Assembly (NCBI GenBank): GCA_002685655.1
Contig: NYXM01000129.1
Span: forward strand, 1-16,363
Source: Planctomycetaceae bacterium
GTDB taxonomy: Bacteria; Planctomycetota; Planctomycetia; Pirellulales; Pirellulaceae
Length of the DNA stretch: 16,363 nucleotides
Direction: 5' to 3'
The notes beneath the pieces are model-generated. The model did not search any database. It was not told the DNA's origin and was given only the letters and a program-made list of their open reading frames with translations. The position numbers and the translations under genes are program-made. Shown in pieces: positions 7,129 through 14,277 of this stretch (the first letter of the stretch is position 1; the number at the start of each line of letters is the position of its first letter).

Positions 7129-7157
7129 ATTATATCCCGGTATCGTGCTCAGCTCAA
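7129..7157 (-). promoter_or_regulatory. Predicted sigma-70-like promoter of the secreted-protein gene
   Basis: On the minus strand, TTGAGC (7152-7157) is followed after exactly 17 bases by a perfect TATAAT (7129-7134). Transcription would begin near 7121, giving a leader of about 107 bases that contains the 14-base tandem repeats. This is the best-spaced promoter candidate I found in the window. Confidence 0.55.
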
Positions 7158-7428
7158 ACCCGGCGAGATCTAGCGTTTCATTCGGCCGTCGGCAGTGATT
7201 CGAAGTAAGCCGACTCAATGAACAGTAGGCGATTATCGTTTCTGGGAGATTCCGACGCGCAAAGAATTGGTAATTGTTTCGAAGTACAACTATTCTACCG
7301 GTAGGCGATTTGGGCTTCCAGCCAAACCCTGCAGCAGCATCCTCAGTTCGAGAGGGGCGCTCCAGGGACCAACTGCCACGCATTTCCAGATGGTCGCAAC
7401 GAAGGTGGTCGGCGGGCGCTGGGAGAAC
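7158..7428. other. Remaining divergent intergenic region before the SirB1-like gene
   Basis: With the leader and promoter of the secreted-protein gene, this completes a 414-base gene-free stretch (7015-7428). The ten-base word GTAGGCGATT occurs twice (from about 7225 and at 7301-7310). I found no clear plus-strand promoter. The frame of the downstream gene stays open back to 7267, but that part reads as low-similarity leader. Confidence 0.4.
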
Positions 7429-8175
7429 ATGGCTCGAAATCGAGACTTTTGCAACCTGATCGACAGCTCGCAATGTGGATTCACGACCATGAACATCCCC
7501 GTACATTGCCGCCCAGCAGCATTTCAGCTATTTGCCGAGCAGATCCCGGTCTTGGATACGACCGTGGGCCTGCTGCACGCGGCTATCGCGATTTCGATGC
7601 ACGGATTGGATGATGTCGATCCAGCCGGGATCGAAGATCAACTCCAGGAGATGGCCGACCACATTTCGTCGCAGGTCAATGGCGTGCAACCCCAAGCACT
7701 TCTCGCGCATTTACACCACTTCCTCTTCGACGAAGAGGGGTTCCGCGGCAACGCGGAGGACTACTACTGCTCGGACAATAACTATCTCTCACGGGTCTTG
7801 GCATCGCGAAACGGGATCCCCATCACGCTGTGTTTGATCTACAAGATCGTCGCCGAACAGATTGGCCTTCGAGTCGAAGGCGTTAATGCCCCTGGCCATT
7901 TTCTGGTCCGTGTCTTTTCGGGTCGTGACACGTTGATCGTCGATCCATTCTTCTTGGGGAGTGTGTTGACCGAGTCTGAATCGTTCGACCGTGTCGAAGA
8001 GGTCACCGGTCGCACTGTCCCACGCAGCGACCAATACCTGGCCGCTGCGACGCACTCGCAATGGCTGTCTCGTATGCTTGTCAACTTGCAGCACATCTTT
8101 GCAACACAGGAACGCCGCGCCGATTTGGCGGCCATGTGTGAATTACAAACGCTGTTGGATTATTCCCTGTATTGA
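7429..8175 (+). CDS. SirB1-family transglutaminase-like protein
   Basis: A 248-residue protein, with this start, of the SirB1/transglutaminase-like superfamily. The signature is FRGNAEDYYCSDNNYLSRVL (105-124), ASRNGIPITLCLIYKIVAEQIGL (125-147), VEGVNAPGHFLVRV (149-162) and LIVDPFFLG (169-177). His157 in PGHFLVR and Asp172 in DPF fit the His and Asp of the transglutaminase triad; Cys135 in PITLCLIY is a possible nucleophile, but I am unsure it aligns with the catalytic Cys. The C-terminal part (SQWLSRMLVNLQHIFATQ, 210-227) resembles the helical tail of the family. The biochemical role of SirB1 proteins is not established. The start is uncertain: ATG 7429 has GGGAG only 3 bases away, ATG 7489 begins nearer the recognisable domain (CRPAAFQLFAEQIP), and the frame is open to 7267. 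It is convergent with dcd. Confidence 0.87.
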   Translation: MARNRDFCNLIDSSQCGFTTMNIPVHCRPAAFQLFAEQIPVLDTTVGLLHAAIAISMHGLDDVDPAGIEDQLQEMADHISSQVNGVQPQALLAHLHHFLFDEEGFRGNAEDYYCSDNNYLSRVLASRNGIPITLCLIYKIVAEQIGLRVEGVNAPGHFLVRVFSGRDTLIVDPFFLGSVLTESESFDRVEEVTGRTVPRSDQYLAAATHSQWLSRMLVNLQHIFATQERRADLAAMCELQTLLDYSLY

Positions 8176-8256
8176 CGATGCGACATTCGCAAACTGGGAT
8201 CTTCAGCCATGTGCCTCGGCAGTGTCAAAAACGAACTGACTTACGCCGAATGCGCG

Positions 8257-8847
8257 CTACTCGATGCGAGCCTCTTTCTTCTTGCGACCGAAATCGAGTT
8301 TCAGCTGCGGGTCTTCCGTCTGGCCGTTAGGGTTCAACTCTGTGTACAACAGACTGGGCTGAATATCCTTGGCGTTCTGATACTTCTTGCTGCAGTACTC
8401 GTGTAGCTCGCCGCAGACCTCATGGAAGATGATCTGGCAGATAAACACGCCGGGATAGATCCTGACTGGCTGCACCGCGAACATTTCCAGCGTCCAGTAG
8501 CCCTTAAATCCCACGTCGCCAAACCCCGCGGTAACATGCACAAACAACCCAAGCCGCCCGATCGACGAACGGCCTTCGATCATGGGGACCAGGCGGTGCG
8601 TTTCGGTGAACTCGGCGGTACGCCCCAAATACAACTGGTTGGGACTCAGGACCAAGCCATCTTCGGGAATGGTCATCCGACGAACTCGGTTGGCTTGGCG
8701 CATGTCCAAAACCACCTCTTCGTAGACCATCAGTTCGTTGTGCAACGAAAGATTGTAACTATTAGGGTTCAGATTACTCGCATCAAATGGGTCAATGACA
8801 ATGTCAGACCCAATTCGATTTTGAATCTCGTCGCCGGAAAGAATCAT
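8257..8847 (-). CDS. dcd: dCTP deaminase
   Basis: A 196-residue protein of the usual length for this cytoplasmic enzyme, which converts dCTP to dUTP (some members also act as dUTPase) and so feeds dTMP synthesis. Seen motifs are MILSGDEI at the N-terminus, NLNPNSYNL (25-33), EGRSSIGRLGL (91-101), VTAGFGDVGFKGYWTLEM (105-122, with Glu121 at the catalytic position) and KYQNAKDIQPS (155-165). The C-terminus is extended by a charged tail rich in Lys/Glu. ATG 8847 was chosen because the family's N-terminus starts there; an upstream open frame to 8955 is atypical. There is no obvious ribosome binding site. It lies 137 bases after nth on the same strand and could be co-transcribed. Whether it is mono- or bifunctional cannot be decided by eye. 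Confidence 0.93.
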   Translation of the reverse strand: MILSGDEIQNRIGSDIVIDPFDASNLNPNSYNLSLHNELMVYEEVVLDMRQANRVRRMTIPEDGLVLSPNQLYLGRTAEFTETHRLVPMIEGRSSIGRLGLFVHVTAGFGDVGFKGYWTLEMFAVQPVRIYPGVFICQIIFHEVCGELHEYCSKKYQNAKDIQPSLLYTELNPNGQTEDPQLKLDFGRKKKEARIE

Positions 8848-8984
8848 GAGCCGAAGTCCAAAATCGGGTTTCGCGGAGACGCAGAGAACTCCTGGCCTGA
8901 AGGTGCCACGGAGTACGCGGACGCAACAGAATACCACGGAATCCACCCGCGCCAATCCGTCATGTTCGCGTCACCCGTGGCCGG

Positions 8985-9641
8985 CTACGACGAGGCCGAA
9001 ACACCGATGCGAGGACAGAATCTAATGAACCCACACGAATCGCAGTCCGGCTTGCGTGCTTGGCAGACCTGACGACCGTGGTGGATCAACCTGTGAGAAT
9101 AATCGATCCACTCCTTACGCGGAAGCAGCCGCATCAAATCTTGCTCGCACTTGACCGCATCCGTTTCGCGGGTGAGACCCAAACGGCGGCTAATCCGGCC
9201 CACGTGGGTGTCCACGACGACTCCGCTGGGGATGGCAAACGCCGTTCCCAGGACGACATTGGCCGTTTTTCGACCCACACCGGGCAGTTTCACCAGAAGT
9301 TCCAAGTCTTGAGGCACTTCGCCATCAAAATTGGCCATTAAACGCCGACTGAGTGCCTTGATATTCTTCGCCTTGTTGCGAAAAAAACCCGTACTCTGGA
9401 TCACTTTCTCCAATTTCTTCAAGGGAAACGCGGCCAGATCCACGGCAGTTGGACATTTCTCGAACAGCGCCTTGGACACGATATTCACTTGCTTATCAGT
9501 GCACTGTGCCGAAAGGACTGTCGCCACCAGCAATTGAAACGGGCTGTCGTAGCGGAGTGCGCATTGAACATCGGGATAATCGCGACGCAGGGCGCGCACG
9601 ACCTTTGAGGCCTGACGCTTCAGTGTCGGATCTGCGGTCAT
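8985..9641 (-). CDS. nth: Endonuclease III (DNA glycosylase/AP lyase)
   Basis: A 218-residue base-excision-repair glycosylase for oxidised pyrimidines. Helix-hairpin-helix motif: LVKLPGVGRKTANVVLG (116-132) with catalytic Lys125. Asp144 in VDTHVGRISRRLGL (143-156) is the second catalytic residue. The [4Fe-4S] cluster loop is complete, C193-x6-C200-x2-C203-x5-C209. LSAQCTDKQVN (43-53) is the usual early motif. Length and motif order match the family. Start ATG 9641; no strong ribosome binding site is seen. It is followed by dcd and preceded by a 142-base gap that may hold a short coding remnant. Confidence 0.97.
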   Translation of the reverse strand: MTADPTLKRQASKVVRALRRDYPDVQCALRYDSPFQLLVATVLSAQCTDKQVNIVSKALFEKCPTAVDLAAFPLKKLEKVIQSTGFFRNKAKNIKALSRRLMANFDGEVPQDLELLVKLPGVGRKTANVVLGTAFAIPSGVVVDTHVGRISRRLGLTRETDAVKCEQDLMRLLPRKEWIDYSHRLIHHGRQVCQARKPDCDSCGFIRFCPRIGVSASS

Positions 9642-9783
9642 GGTTGTCTCATCTGCAATTATTGGTCGTCCGTCAGTGGATCCAGGACCTGCTGGACGGC
9701 GGAGATTGCTTTGGCGTCATCAACCGTGCCAATTGCATGCAACTATCTCACCGGCCGCAGGCCAGGCGCAGAGCCCGTCTGGC

Positions 9784-11088
9784 CTACTTCGACTGATCCC
9801 AAATCGCAGCCATGCGAGGCATGGTGTCGTGGAGAATTTCAAAAATCGCTTGGCGATCCTGCTGACTTAAATGCGAAAATCCCGCTGGCGTCTTCGCATC
9901 GGTCAGCACAACATGCAGCCGCTCCGCCACCCGCTGGTAGGCTGCCTTGGGCAATTTCTCGAAGGCCTCGCTATAGATCAGCCAACTGCAGGGGTATCTC
10001 AGCAGTCGCTTCTTCAGATCAAGCTGGAACAGCGACCGCGCTTTCGAATCATGCGGCTTTCGCGACGAAAAACCATCGGCAAAACCAGATACCCCCTTCA
10101 TTGGACTGGCATACGGAAACTCATCGACGAAAAGCAGGTATTCGACCAGTTTGTTCGCTACCGATTCAATGCGGCGGCGTGCCGAATCCGTCAACTTGTC
10201 CTTCGGTCGCTCCAATGCCTTGGCCATCACCGCGTTGTAGTGCAGCGCACTACGCGTCTCCATGTTGGCCAACGCGATGTAATTGTGCATCTGCGTCTGG
10301 TGGTCCAGGACAAGCATCGCCACTAGATCGCTGGTCGGTCGCAGATACGGCTTCGTGTCAAATCGGCTCGACAGGTCGGTAACATTCGCGCCGCGTTCGC
10401 GATCCAGCGGCGCGCGATAGTCGGTGCTCGAAACCTGTTCGTTCCCCATGTGCCGGACGTCGCCGTGCGTGCCCGTGATGTACCAGCCACCAAAGCGGCG
10501 AGCGAAATCGGAGCTGTGATCGGACAGGTACGTCCCCGATCCGTACGCTGGCTGACCGCTTCGACTGGAAAAGACCGAACGGACAAGGTGTCCAGGAACG
10601 CCCTTCGTTCGGCTCGATGCATGACACGTCAGACACTGACCACGATCACGAACAAACTGAGGTTTCTCCCGGGCCTCTTGCCTCAGAGTGTAAAAGACGC
10701 CACCCAGCACTGAATCAGCCGTCGAGATCTCCAAAACCTCACCGAATTGAACAAAACCAACATACGTATCGTCGTTGAAGTAAACCGCTCGCGGACGGCT
10801 TGGACTGATTTTGCGAAGCTGCACACTGGTTTTGGAAAAGACAAGTAACTGCGATTCGGCCGAGATGTCCAGCGATTTCAGCACGGACGTGAGGTAACCG
10901 GTGCCTTCATCAAATTCAAGCTTCAGGTCACCCGTGTCAAGCTGCTCCTGCAGGCGAGAAATCTGATTGTCCGCCTTGCAATTGTGGTAGTCGATGGGCG
11001 GCCGCTCGAATTCCAGCAACTGCGATGAGGCGGAGCCTGACAGAAGAAGCCATGAAAGCAGGCACAAGACGATGGTTCGGATCGGCAT
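9784..11088 (-). CDS. Secreted protein with one CxxCH haem-binding motif, function unknown
   Basis: A 434-residue protein with an N-terminal signal peptide (about 1-22: IVLCLLSWLLLSGSASS). A single haem c motif, C152-L-T-C155-H156, lies in RGQCLTCHASSRTKGVPGHLV (149-169). It is followed by RSVFSSRSGQPAYG, RRFGGWYITGTHGDVRHMGN (197-216; Met214 is a possible distal ligand) and a long, mostly helical C-terminal half. Before the haem motif, YFNDDTYVGFVQFGEVLEI and DSVLGGVFYTL (about 103-135) look like conserved text. I recall similar hypothetical proteins in planctomycetes but know no function. A periplasmic redox role is inferred from the haem motif and signal. The ATG at 11088 begins the signal peptide; the ribosome binding site is weak. 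No cytochrome or peroxidase partner is adjacent. Confidence 0.85.
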   Translation of the reverse strand: MPIRTIVLCLLSWLLLSGSASSQLLEFERPPIDYHNCKADNQISRLQEQLDTGDLKLEFDEGTGYLTSVLKSLDISAESQLLVFSKTSVQLRKISPSRPRAVYFNDDTYVGFVQFGEVLEISTADSVLGGVFYTLRQEAREKPQFVRDRGQCLTCHASSRTKGVPGHLVRSVFSSRSGQPAYGSGTYLSDHSSDFARRFGGWYITGTHGDVRHMGNEQVSSTDYRAPLDRERGANVTDLSSRFDTKPYLRPTSDLVAMLVLDHQTQMHNYIALANMETRSALHYNAVMAKALERPKDKLTDSARRRIESVANKLVEYLLFVDEFPYASPMKGVSGFADGFSSRKPHDSKARSLFQLDLKKRLLRYPCSWLIYSEAFEKLPKAAYQRVAERLHVVLTDAKTPAGFSHLSQQDRQAIFEILHDTMPRMAAIWDQSK

Positions 11089-11223
11089 GGCTTTTCCGTG
11101 GGTGAGGGGGTGTGTCGGGGAAGCGCGGGGAGCGATGATTCAATCGTTCTCAGACATCATATCCCGTCCGCAAACCATGCGCCATTGGCCGGTTGAGCGG
11201 AATGGGCACGCGTATTTGGGAGC

Positions 11224-11243
11224 AGCGCGCTAAATGGCGCGCT
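11224..11243. repeat. Short GC-rich palindromic element, possibly the terminator of the Ldh-family gene
   Basis: AGCGCGC (11224-11230) and GCGCGCT (11237-11243) form a 7-base-pair stem with a TAAATG loop, 22 bases downstream of the Ldh-family stop codon. No T run follows on the minus strand. It may be a weak terminator or a dispersed palindromic repeat; I associate the GCGCGCCATTTAGCGCGC word with intergenic repeats in planctomycetes, from memory only. Confidence 0.5.
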
Positions 11244-11265
11244 ACATTGTCGTTTTCGCACATCA

Positions 11266-12318
11266 TTAGTAGGCCTCGGGAACGGCAACCCCAACATCGG
11301 CTGCCAATTGCGCCAAGGCAGCCCAGTTCTCGTCATCCAAGAAGATCCCGTTAGGTGAACGCTGGGCCAGAGTCATTCGTTCCGGATCGCCTGGGAGAAT
11401 AATCGCTTCGCACCCTTCGACGCGCGGGCTGCTGCAAACGTACTCCGTGAGCTGTTTCACTTCATCGGCAAAATGCGCTGCGCCGCCGAAATGTTCTGGG
11501 TCGACCAACAACATGAACACGCAGTTTCCTTTCTTGGGATACAGCGGCTCGCGCGACGTGCGACCGCCCGATAGTGCACCCGTCAGGATTTCAATCATCA
11601 AGCTCAGCCCAAACCCCTTGTACGCCTGCTCGCCGCCCATCGGGAGAATCGATCCTGGCGGGTCTCCATACAGGGTCTCGGGATCTGTGGTTGGCCGGCC
11701 TTTGCTGTCCAACAGCCAGCCCGGCGGACATTGCTCGCCAGCAATCTTCTTCACCCGCACCTTGCCCTCGGCCGTGGCGCTGGTGCTGAAGTCCAACATC
11801 AAGGGTCGGTCTTGCTGGGGCACGCCAATCGCCAACGGATTAGTGCTCAACCGCGGTGCCTTGCCACCGGGCGGGGCGACGCGAACGGCGGCACCATGCG
11901 AATTGACCATGACAATCGAAACCATGTTCTCGACTGCCGCCGCCTCGCAGTATTCGCCAAGTCGTCCAATGTGGCCAGCATGGATCATGGTGCCGATCGC
12001 CATACCCGCGGTGCGCGTCTTTTCGATCAGGCGATCCAGCATTCTGCCGGCTTGTACTTGACCGAAGCCCCAGTTGGCATCGGTCACCAGGTGCGTTTCG
12101 GATTCCTTGGAAATCGTCAATTCGGCACCCGAAACAACCACGCCATCGGCGACAGCTTGCAAGTAGTACGGTAGACGCATGACGCCGTGCGATTCGTAGC
12201 CTCGTAAGTTGGCATTCACCAGACCCACCGCGACACGCTGCGATTCCTCGGCCGTCGCACGCGTGGCAAGCAGGTCAGTGGCGAATGTTTGTAAACGAGC
12301 AGCGTCAAAAGTGGGCAC
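11266..12318 (-). CDS. Ldh-family NAD(P)-dependent oxidoreductase (malate/L-lactate/ureidoglycolate dehydrogenase type)
   Basis: A 350-residue member of the COG2055 family, which reduces or oxidises 2-hydroxy/2-keto acids using NAD(P) and has a fold distinct from classical LDH/MDH. Seen motifs are NLRGYESHGVMRLPYY (37-52, His44), MIHAGHIGRLGEYCE (111-125, His116 being the usual catalytic His), STNPLAIGVP (158-167), LMLDFSTSATAEGKV (173-187) and GGEQAYKGFGLSLMIEILTG (228-247). The length is typical. It starts with GTG, supported by GGAG (12326-12329) 7 bases upstream. It lies 97 bases after trmL on the same strand. The substrate cannot be told within the family: malate, lactate, ureidoglycolate and 2,3-diketogulonate are all known. 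The GH88 gene nearby hints at sugar-acid metabolism but is on the other strand. Confidence 0.92.
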   Translation of the reverse strand: MPTFDAARLQTFATDLLATRATAEESQRVAVGLVNANLRGYESHGVMRLPYYLQAVADGVVVSGAELTISKESETHLVTDANWGFGQVQAGRMLDRLIEKTRTAGMAIGTMIHAGHIGRLGEYCEAAAVENMVSIVMVNSHGAAVRVAPPGGKAPRLSTNPLAIGVPQQDRPLMLDFSTSATAEGKVRVKKIAGEQCPPGWLLDSKGRPTTDPETLYGDPPGSILPMGGEQAYKGFGLSLMIEILTGALSGGRTSREPLYPKKGNCVFMLLVDPEHFGGAAHFADEVKQLTEYVCSSPRVEGCEAIILPGDPERMTLAQRSPNGIFLDDENWAALAQLAADVGVAVPEAY

Positions 12319-12415
12319 AAGTGATCTCCGTTAGTTGGGCATGAGTCGGTAGTTATTCAATCGAGGTTAATCTGTGAAAACGGTGTGCAACGTCCCCCTT
12401 TGACACGCTTCAACT

Positions 12416-12889
12416 TCACTGTTCGCGGTGGTGCCATTGCCGCAACGCCTCGTAACCGGCAATCGCGACGGCAGTGGACAGGTTCAAACTCCGCACGGGT
12501 TCGCGTATGGGGATCCCCACGACACGACCTGGATGTTTTTCCATCAGTGAAGGCGGCAACCCCTGGGACTCGCTGCCGAACACCAACGTGTCGCCCGCAT
12601 CGTAAGCGACGTCTGTGTAGATCTGTGTCGCCGTTTTCGAAAACAGCCAGGTGTGTTGCATATCGAGCGTCCGAGCGTACGGCTCCCAGTCCGGCACGGC
12701 TTGCCACTGCAGATGCTCCCAGTAGTCGAGCCCGGCGCGATGTAGGTGATGCTCGTCGAGACGAAATCCCAGCGGTCGAACCAACCATAATTTGGCGCCA
12801 ATTGCTAGGCACGTTCGCCCGATATTCCCGGTGTTCTGGGGAATTTCGGGTTGGTAGAGGACCACATGTAAGGTGGGAGAGTACGTCAC
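12416..12889 (-). CDS. trmL: tRNA (cytidine(34)-2'-O)-methyltransferase TrmL
   Basis: A 157-residue SPOUT-class methyltransferase of the usual size, which 2'-O-methylates the wobble base of certain leucine tRNAs with S-adenosylmethionine. The N-terminal motif 1, LYQPEIPQNTGNIGRTC (11-27), holds Asn19 and Arg25. The knotted SAM-binding region is at LVFGSESQGLP (102-112) and IPIREPVRSLNLSTAVAIAGYEAL (126-149). The start appears to be GTG at 12889, a few residues before the conserved HVVLYQP; no clear ribosome binding site precedes it. It may be co-transcribed with the Ldh-family gene. Confidence 0.95.
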   Translation of the reverse strand: MTYSPTLHVVLYQPEIPQNTGNIGRTCLAIGAKLWLVRPLGFRLDEHHLHRAGLDYWEHLQWQAVPDWEPYARTLDMQHTWLFSKTATQIYTDVAYDAGDTLVFGSESQGLPPSLMEKHPGRVVGIPIREPVRSLNLSTAVAIAGYEALRQWHHREQ

Positions 12890-13011
12890 AACCCCGGGAT
12901 ATCACGATCGCCTCAAAACGTCAACCAGCCAACACGCTGCCTCTTCCCATTGATTTGTGGCTTCGTTAGAGTCTAGCGAGGTAGTGCCAAATACAGACAG
13001 GTCCCCTGTTT

Positions 13012-13027
13012 GGCCATGGCCATGGCC
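13012..13027. repeat. Perfect 16-base palindrome in the GH88 leader
   Basis: GGCCATGGCCATGGCC reads the same on both strands. It ends 47 bases before the GH88 ATG, in a position where a repressor operator could sit. It can also be read as a direct repeat of GGCCAT, so chance is possible. Confidence 0.5.
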
Positions 13028-13064
13028 CTGCCGTGTCACCTCCAGAATCTGAAGGAAATCTCTT

Positions 13065-13068
13065 GGAG
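13065..13068 (+). promoter_or_regulatory. Ribosome binding site that fixes the GH88 start
   Basis: GGAG lies 6 bases before ATG 13075, whereas the in-frame upstream GTG at 13033 has no such site. This favours the shorter protein. Confidence 0.65.
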
Positions 13069-13074
13069 AATTCG

Positions 13075-14190
13075 ATGGCTGACGCTGATCGCAATACGGT
13101 CTATCTGGATGCACTCGCATTTGCGGAACAACAAGTCACGGCACTTGCCGAAAATCACCCTGATTTCTTTCCCATCTACACCGTCGATGGCAAGTGGCAT
13201 CACGAAGGCGAGTTGTGGACGGATTGGACTGGTGGATTTCTAGCCGGCATGATGTGGCAATTTCACCTCCGCAACAAAGACGCAACGTGGCGGACCCGCG
13301 CGGAACGCTATTCGAAATTGCTCGAACATCGCCAGCATGACCGTGCAGTACATGATCTCGGATTCATTTTCCTAAACACCTACAAACCCTGGTTCGATTT
13401 GACCGGCGACCAGCATCTGCACGACGTGCTGATCCAAGCCGGGCGGACCCTGGCCATGCGGTTTCAAGAAAAGGGGCGGTATCTTTGTAGCTTTGTCGCG
13501 CCTGAGTCGCTCTTCATCGACATCATGATGAATGTGCCGATCATTTTCTACGCAGCGATCGAAACCGGCGACGAAAATCTGACAGACGTCGCCACGACGC
13601 ATTGCCGCACGACGCGCGACACCATCGTCCGCCAAGATGGCTCGACAGCGCACGAAGGCACGTTTGACATTGAGACCGGTGCATTTTTGAAACAGACTAC
13701 CCATCAGGGAATTGGCGGAGACAGTCGTTGGGCGCGTGGACTGGCCTGGTCGTTGTACGGCTTCAGCAAAGTGTTCGCCTTGACGGGCCAACAGGAGTTT
13801 CTCGATGTCGCCGAGCGGAACGCGGCATTCTGGATCGCAAACCTGCCTGAAGATCGCGTACCCTACTGGGACTTCGACGCGGATCTCTCCCAGCCCGCAC
13901 CATGGGGTGCACAAAAAGACTCATCCGCGGGAGCGATCGCCGCCAGCGGCCTGTTGGATCTATCACGACAAACCAGCTCGCCCGGCCTCGCGATCATGTA
14001 CCGCGATACAGCCGTGGCGATGTTGGATGCATTGGTCGCGCCCGACTATCTCGCGCATGAAACGCCCGGCTGGGAAGGCATTTTGAAACACGGGGTCTAT
14101 CACACGAAGAAACAACTCGGCGTCGATGAATCGGTGATGTGGGGCGAGTTCTTCTTCGTGGAAGCGTTGAGCAAGGTCGTGGCCCAGTGA
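13075..14190 (+). CDS. Glycoside hydrolase family 88 protein (unsaturated uronyl hydrolase)
   Basis: A 371-residue (alpha/alpha)6-barrel enzyme of GH88, which hydrolyses the 4,5-unsaturated uronic acid at the non-reducing end of oligosaccharides released by polysaccharide lyases. Seen motifs are WTDWTGGFLAGMMW (48-61), HDLGFIF (93-99, with Asp94), APESLFIDIMMNVPIIF (142-158, with Asp149), TTHQGIGGDSRWARGLAWSLYGF (208-230), KDSSAGAIAASGLLDL (281-296) and ESVMWGEFFFVEAL near the C-terminus. Asp94 and Asp149 correspond to the two key acids of the Bacillus enzyme. There is no signal peptide, so it acts in the cytoplasm on imported oligosaccharides. Neither a lyase nor a transporter is in the window, so the glycan (ulvan, glycosaminoglycan, alginate-like or rhamnogalacturonan) is unknown. 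ispG follows 87 bases later on the same strand, probably without functional connection. Confidence 0.93.
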   Translation: MADADRNTVYLDALAFAEQQVTALAENHPDFFPIYTVDGKWHHEGELWTDWTGGFLAGMMWQFHLRNKDATWRTRAERYSKLLEHRQHDRAVHDLGFIFLNTYKPWFDLTGDQHLHDVLIQAGRTLAMRFQEKGRYLCSFVAPESLFIDIMMNVPIIFYAAIETGDENLTDVATTHCRTTRDTIVRQDGSTAHEGTFDIETGAFLKQTTHQGIGGDSRWARGLAWSLYGFSKVFALTGQQEFLDVAERNAAFWIANLPEDRVPYWDFDADLSQPAPWGAQKDSSAGAIAASGLLDLSRQTSSPGLAIMYRDTAVAMLDALVAPDYLAHETPGWEGILKHGVYHTKKQLGVDESVMWGEFFFVEALSKVVAQ

Positions 14191-14228
14191 TCTTGCCCGA
14201 TTGTCTGCGGTTGAAGAGAATGAGGCAT

Positions 14229-14258
14229 ATGCATCGCGACAACATGCATCGCGACGAA
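14229..14258 (+). repeat. Two-copy 15-base tandem repeat in the ispG leader
   Basis: ATGCATCGCGACAAC (14229-14243) is followed directly by ATGCATCGCGACGAA (14244-14258), with the first 12 bases identical. It ends 19 bases before the ispG GTG. Each copy begins with ATG, in a frame different from ispG. Confidence 0.7.
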
Positions 14259-14277
14259 TGGCCTTGGAAGGAACTCT

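Noticed and set aside
7015..7506. 164-residue N-terminal extension of the secreted protein
   Set aside because: It is translated from the tandem repeats and promoter region, and ends just where a normal signal peptide begins at ATG 7014.
8848..8955. Extension of dcd to 8955
   Set aside because: The added residues are Cys/Val/Arg-rich and precede the normal family N-terminus MILSGDEI.
13010..13243. Plus-strand open frame starting in the GGCCATGG palindrome
   Set aside because: It overlaps the GH88 gene in another frame; its Met-Ala-Met-Ala start comes from the palindrome and the rest has no motif.
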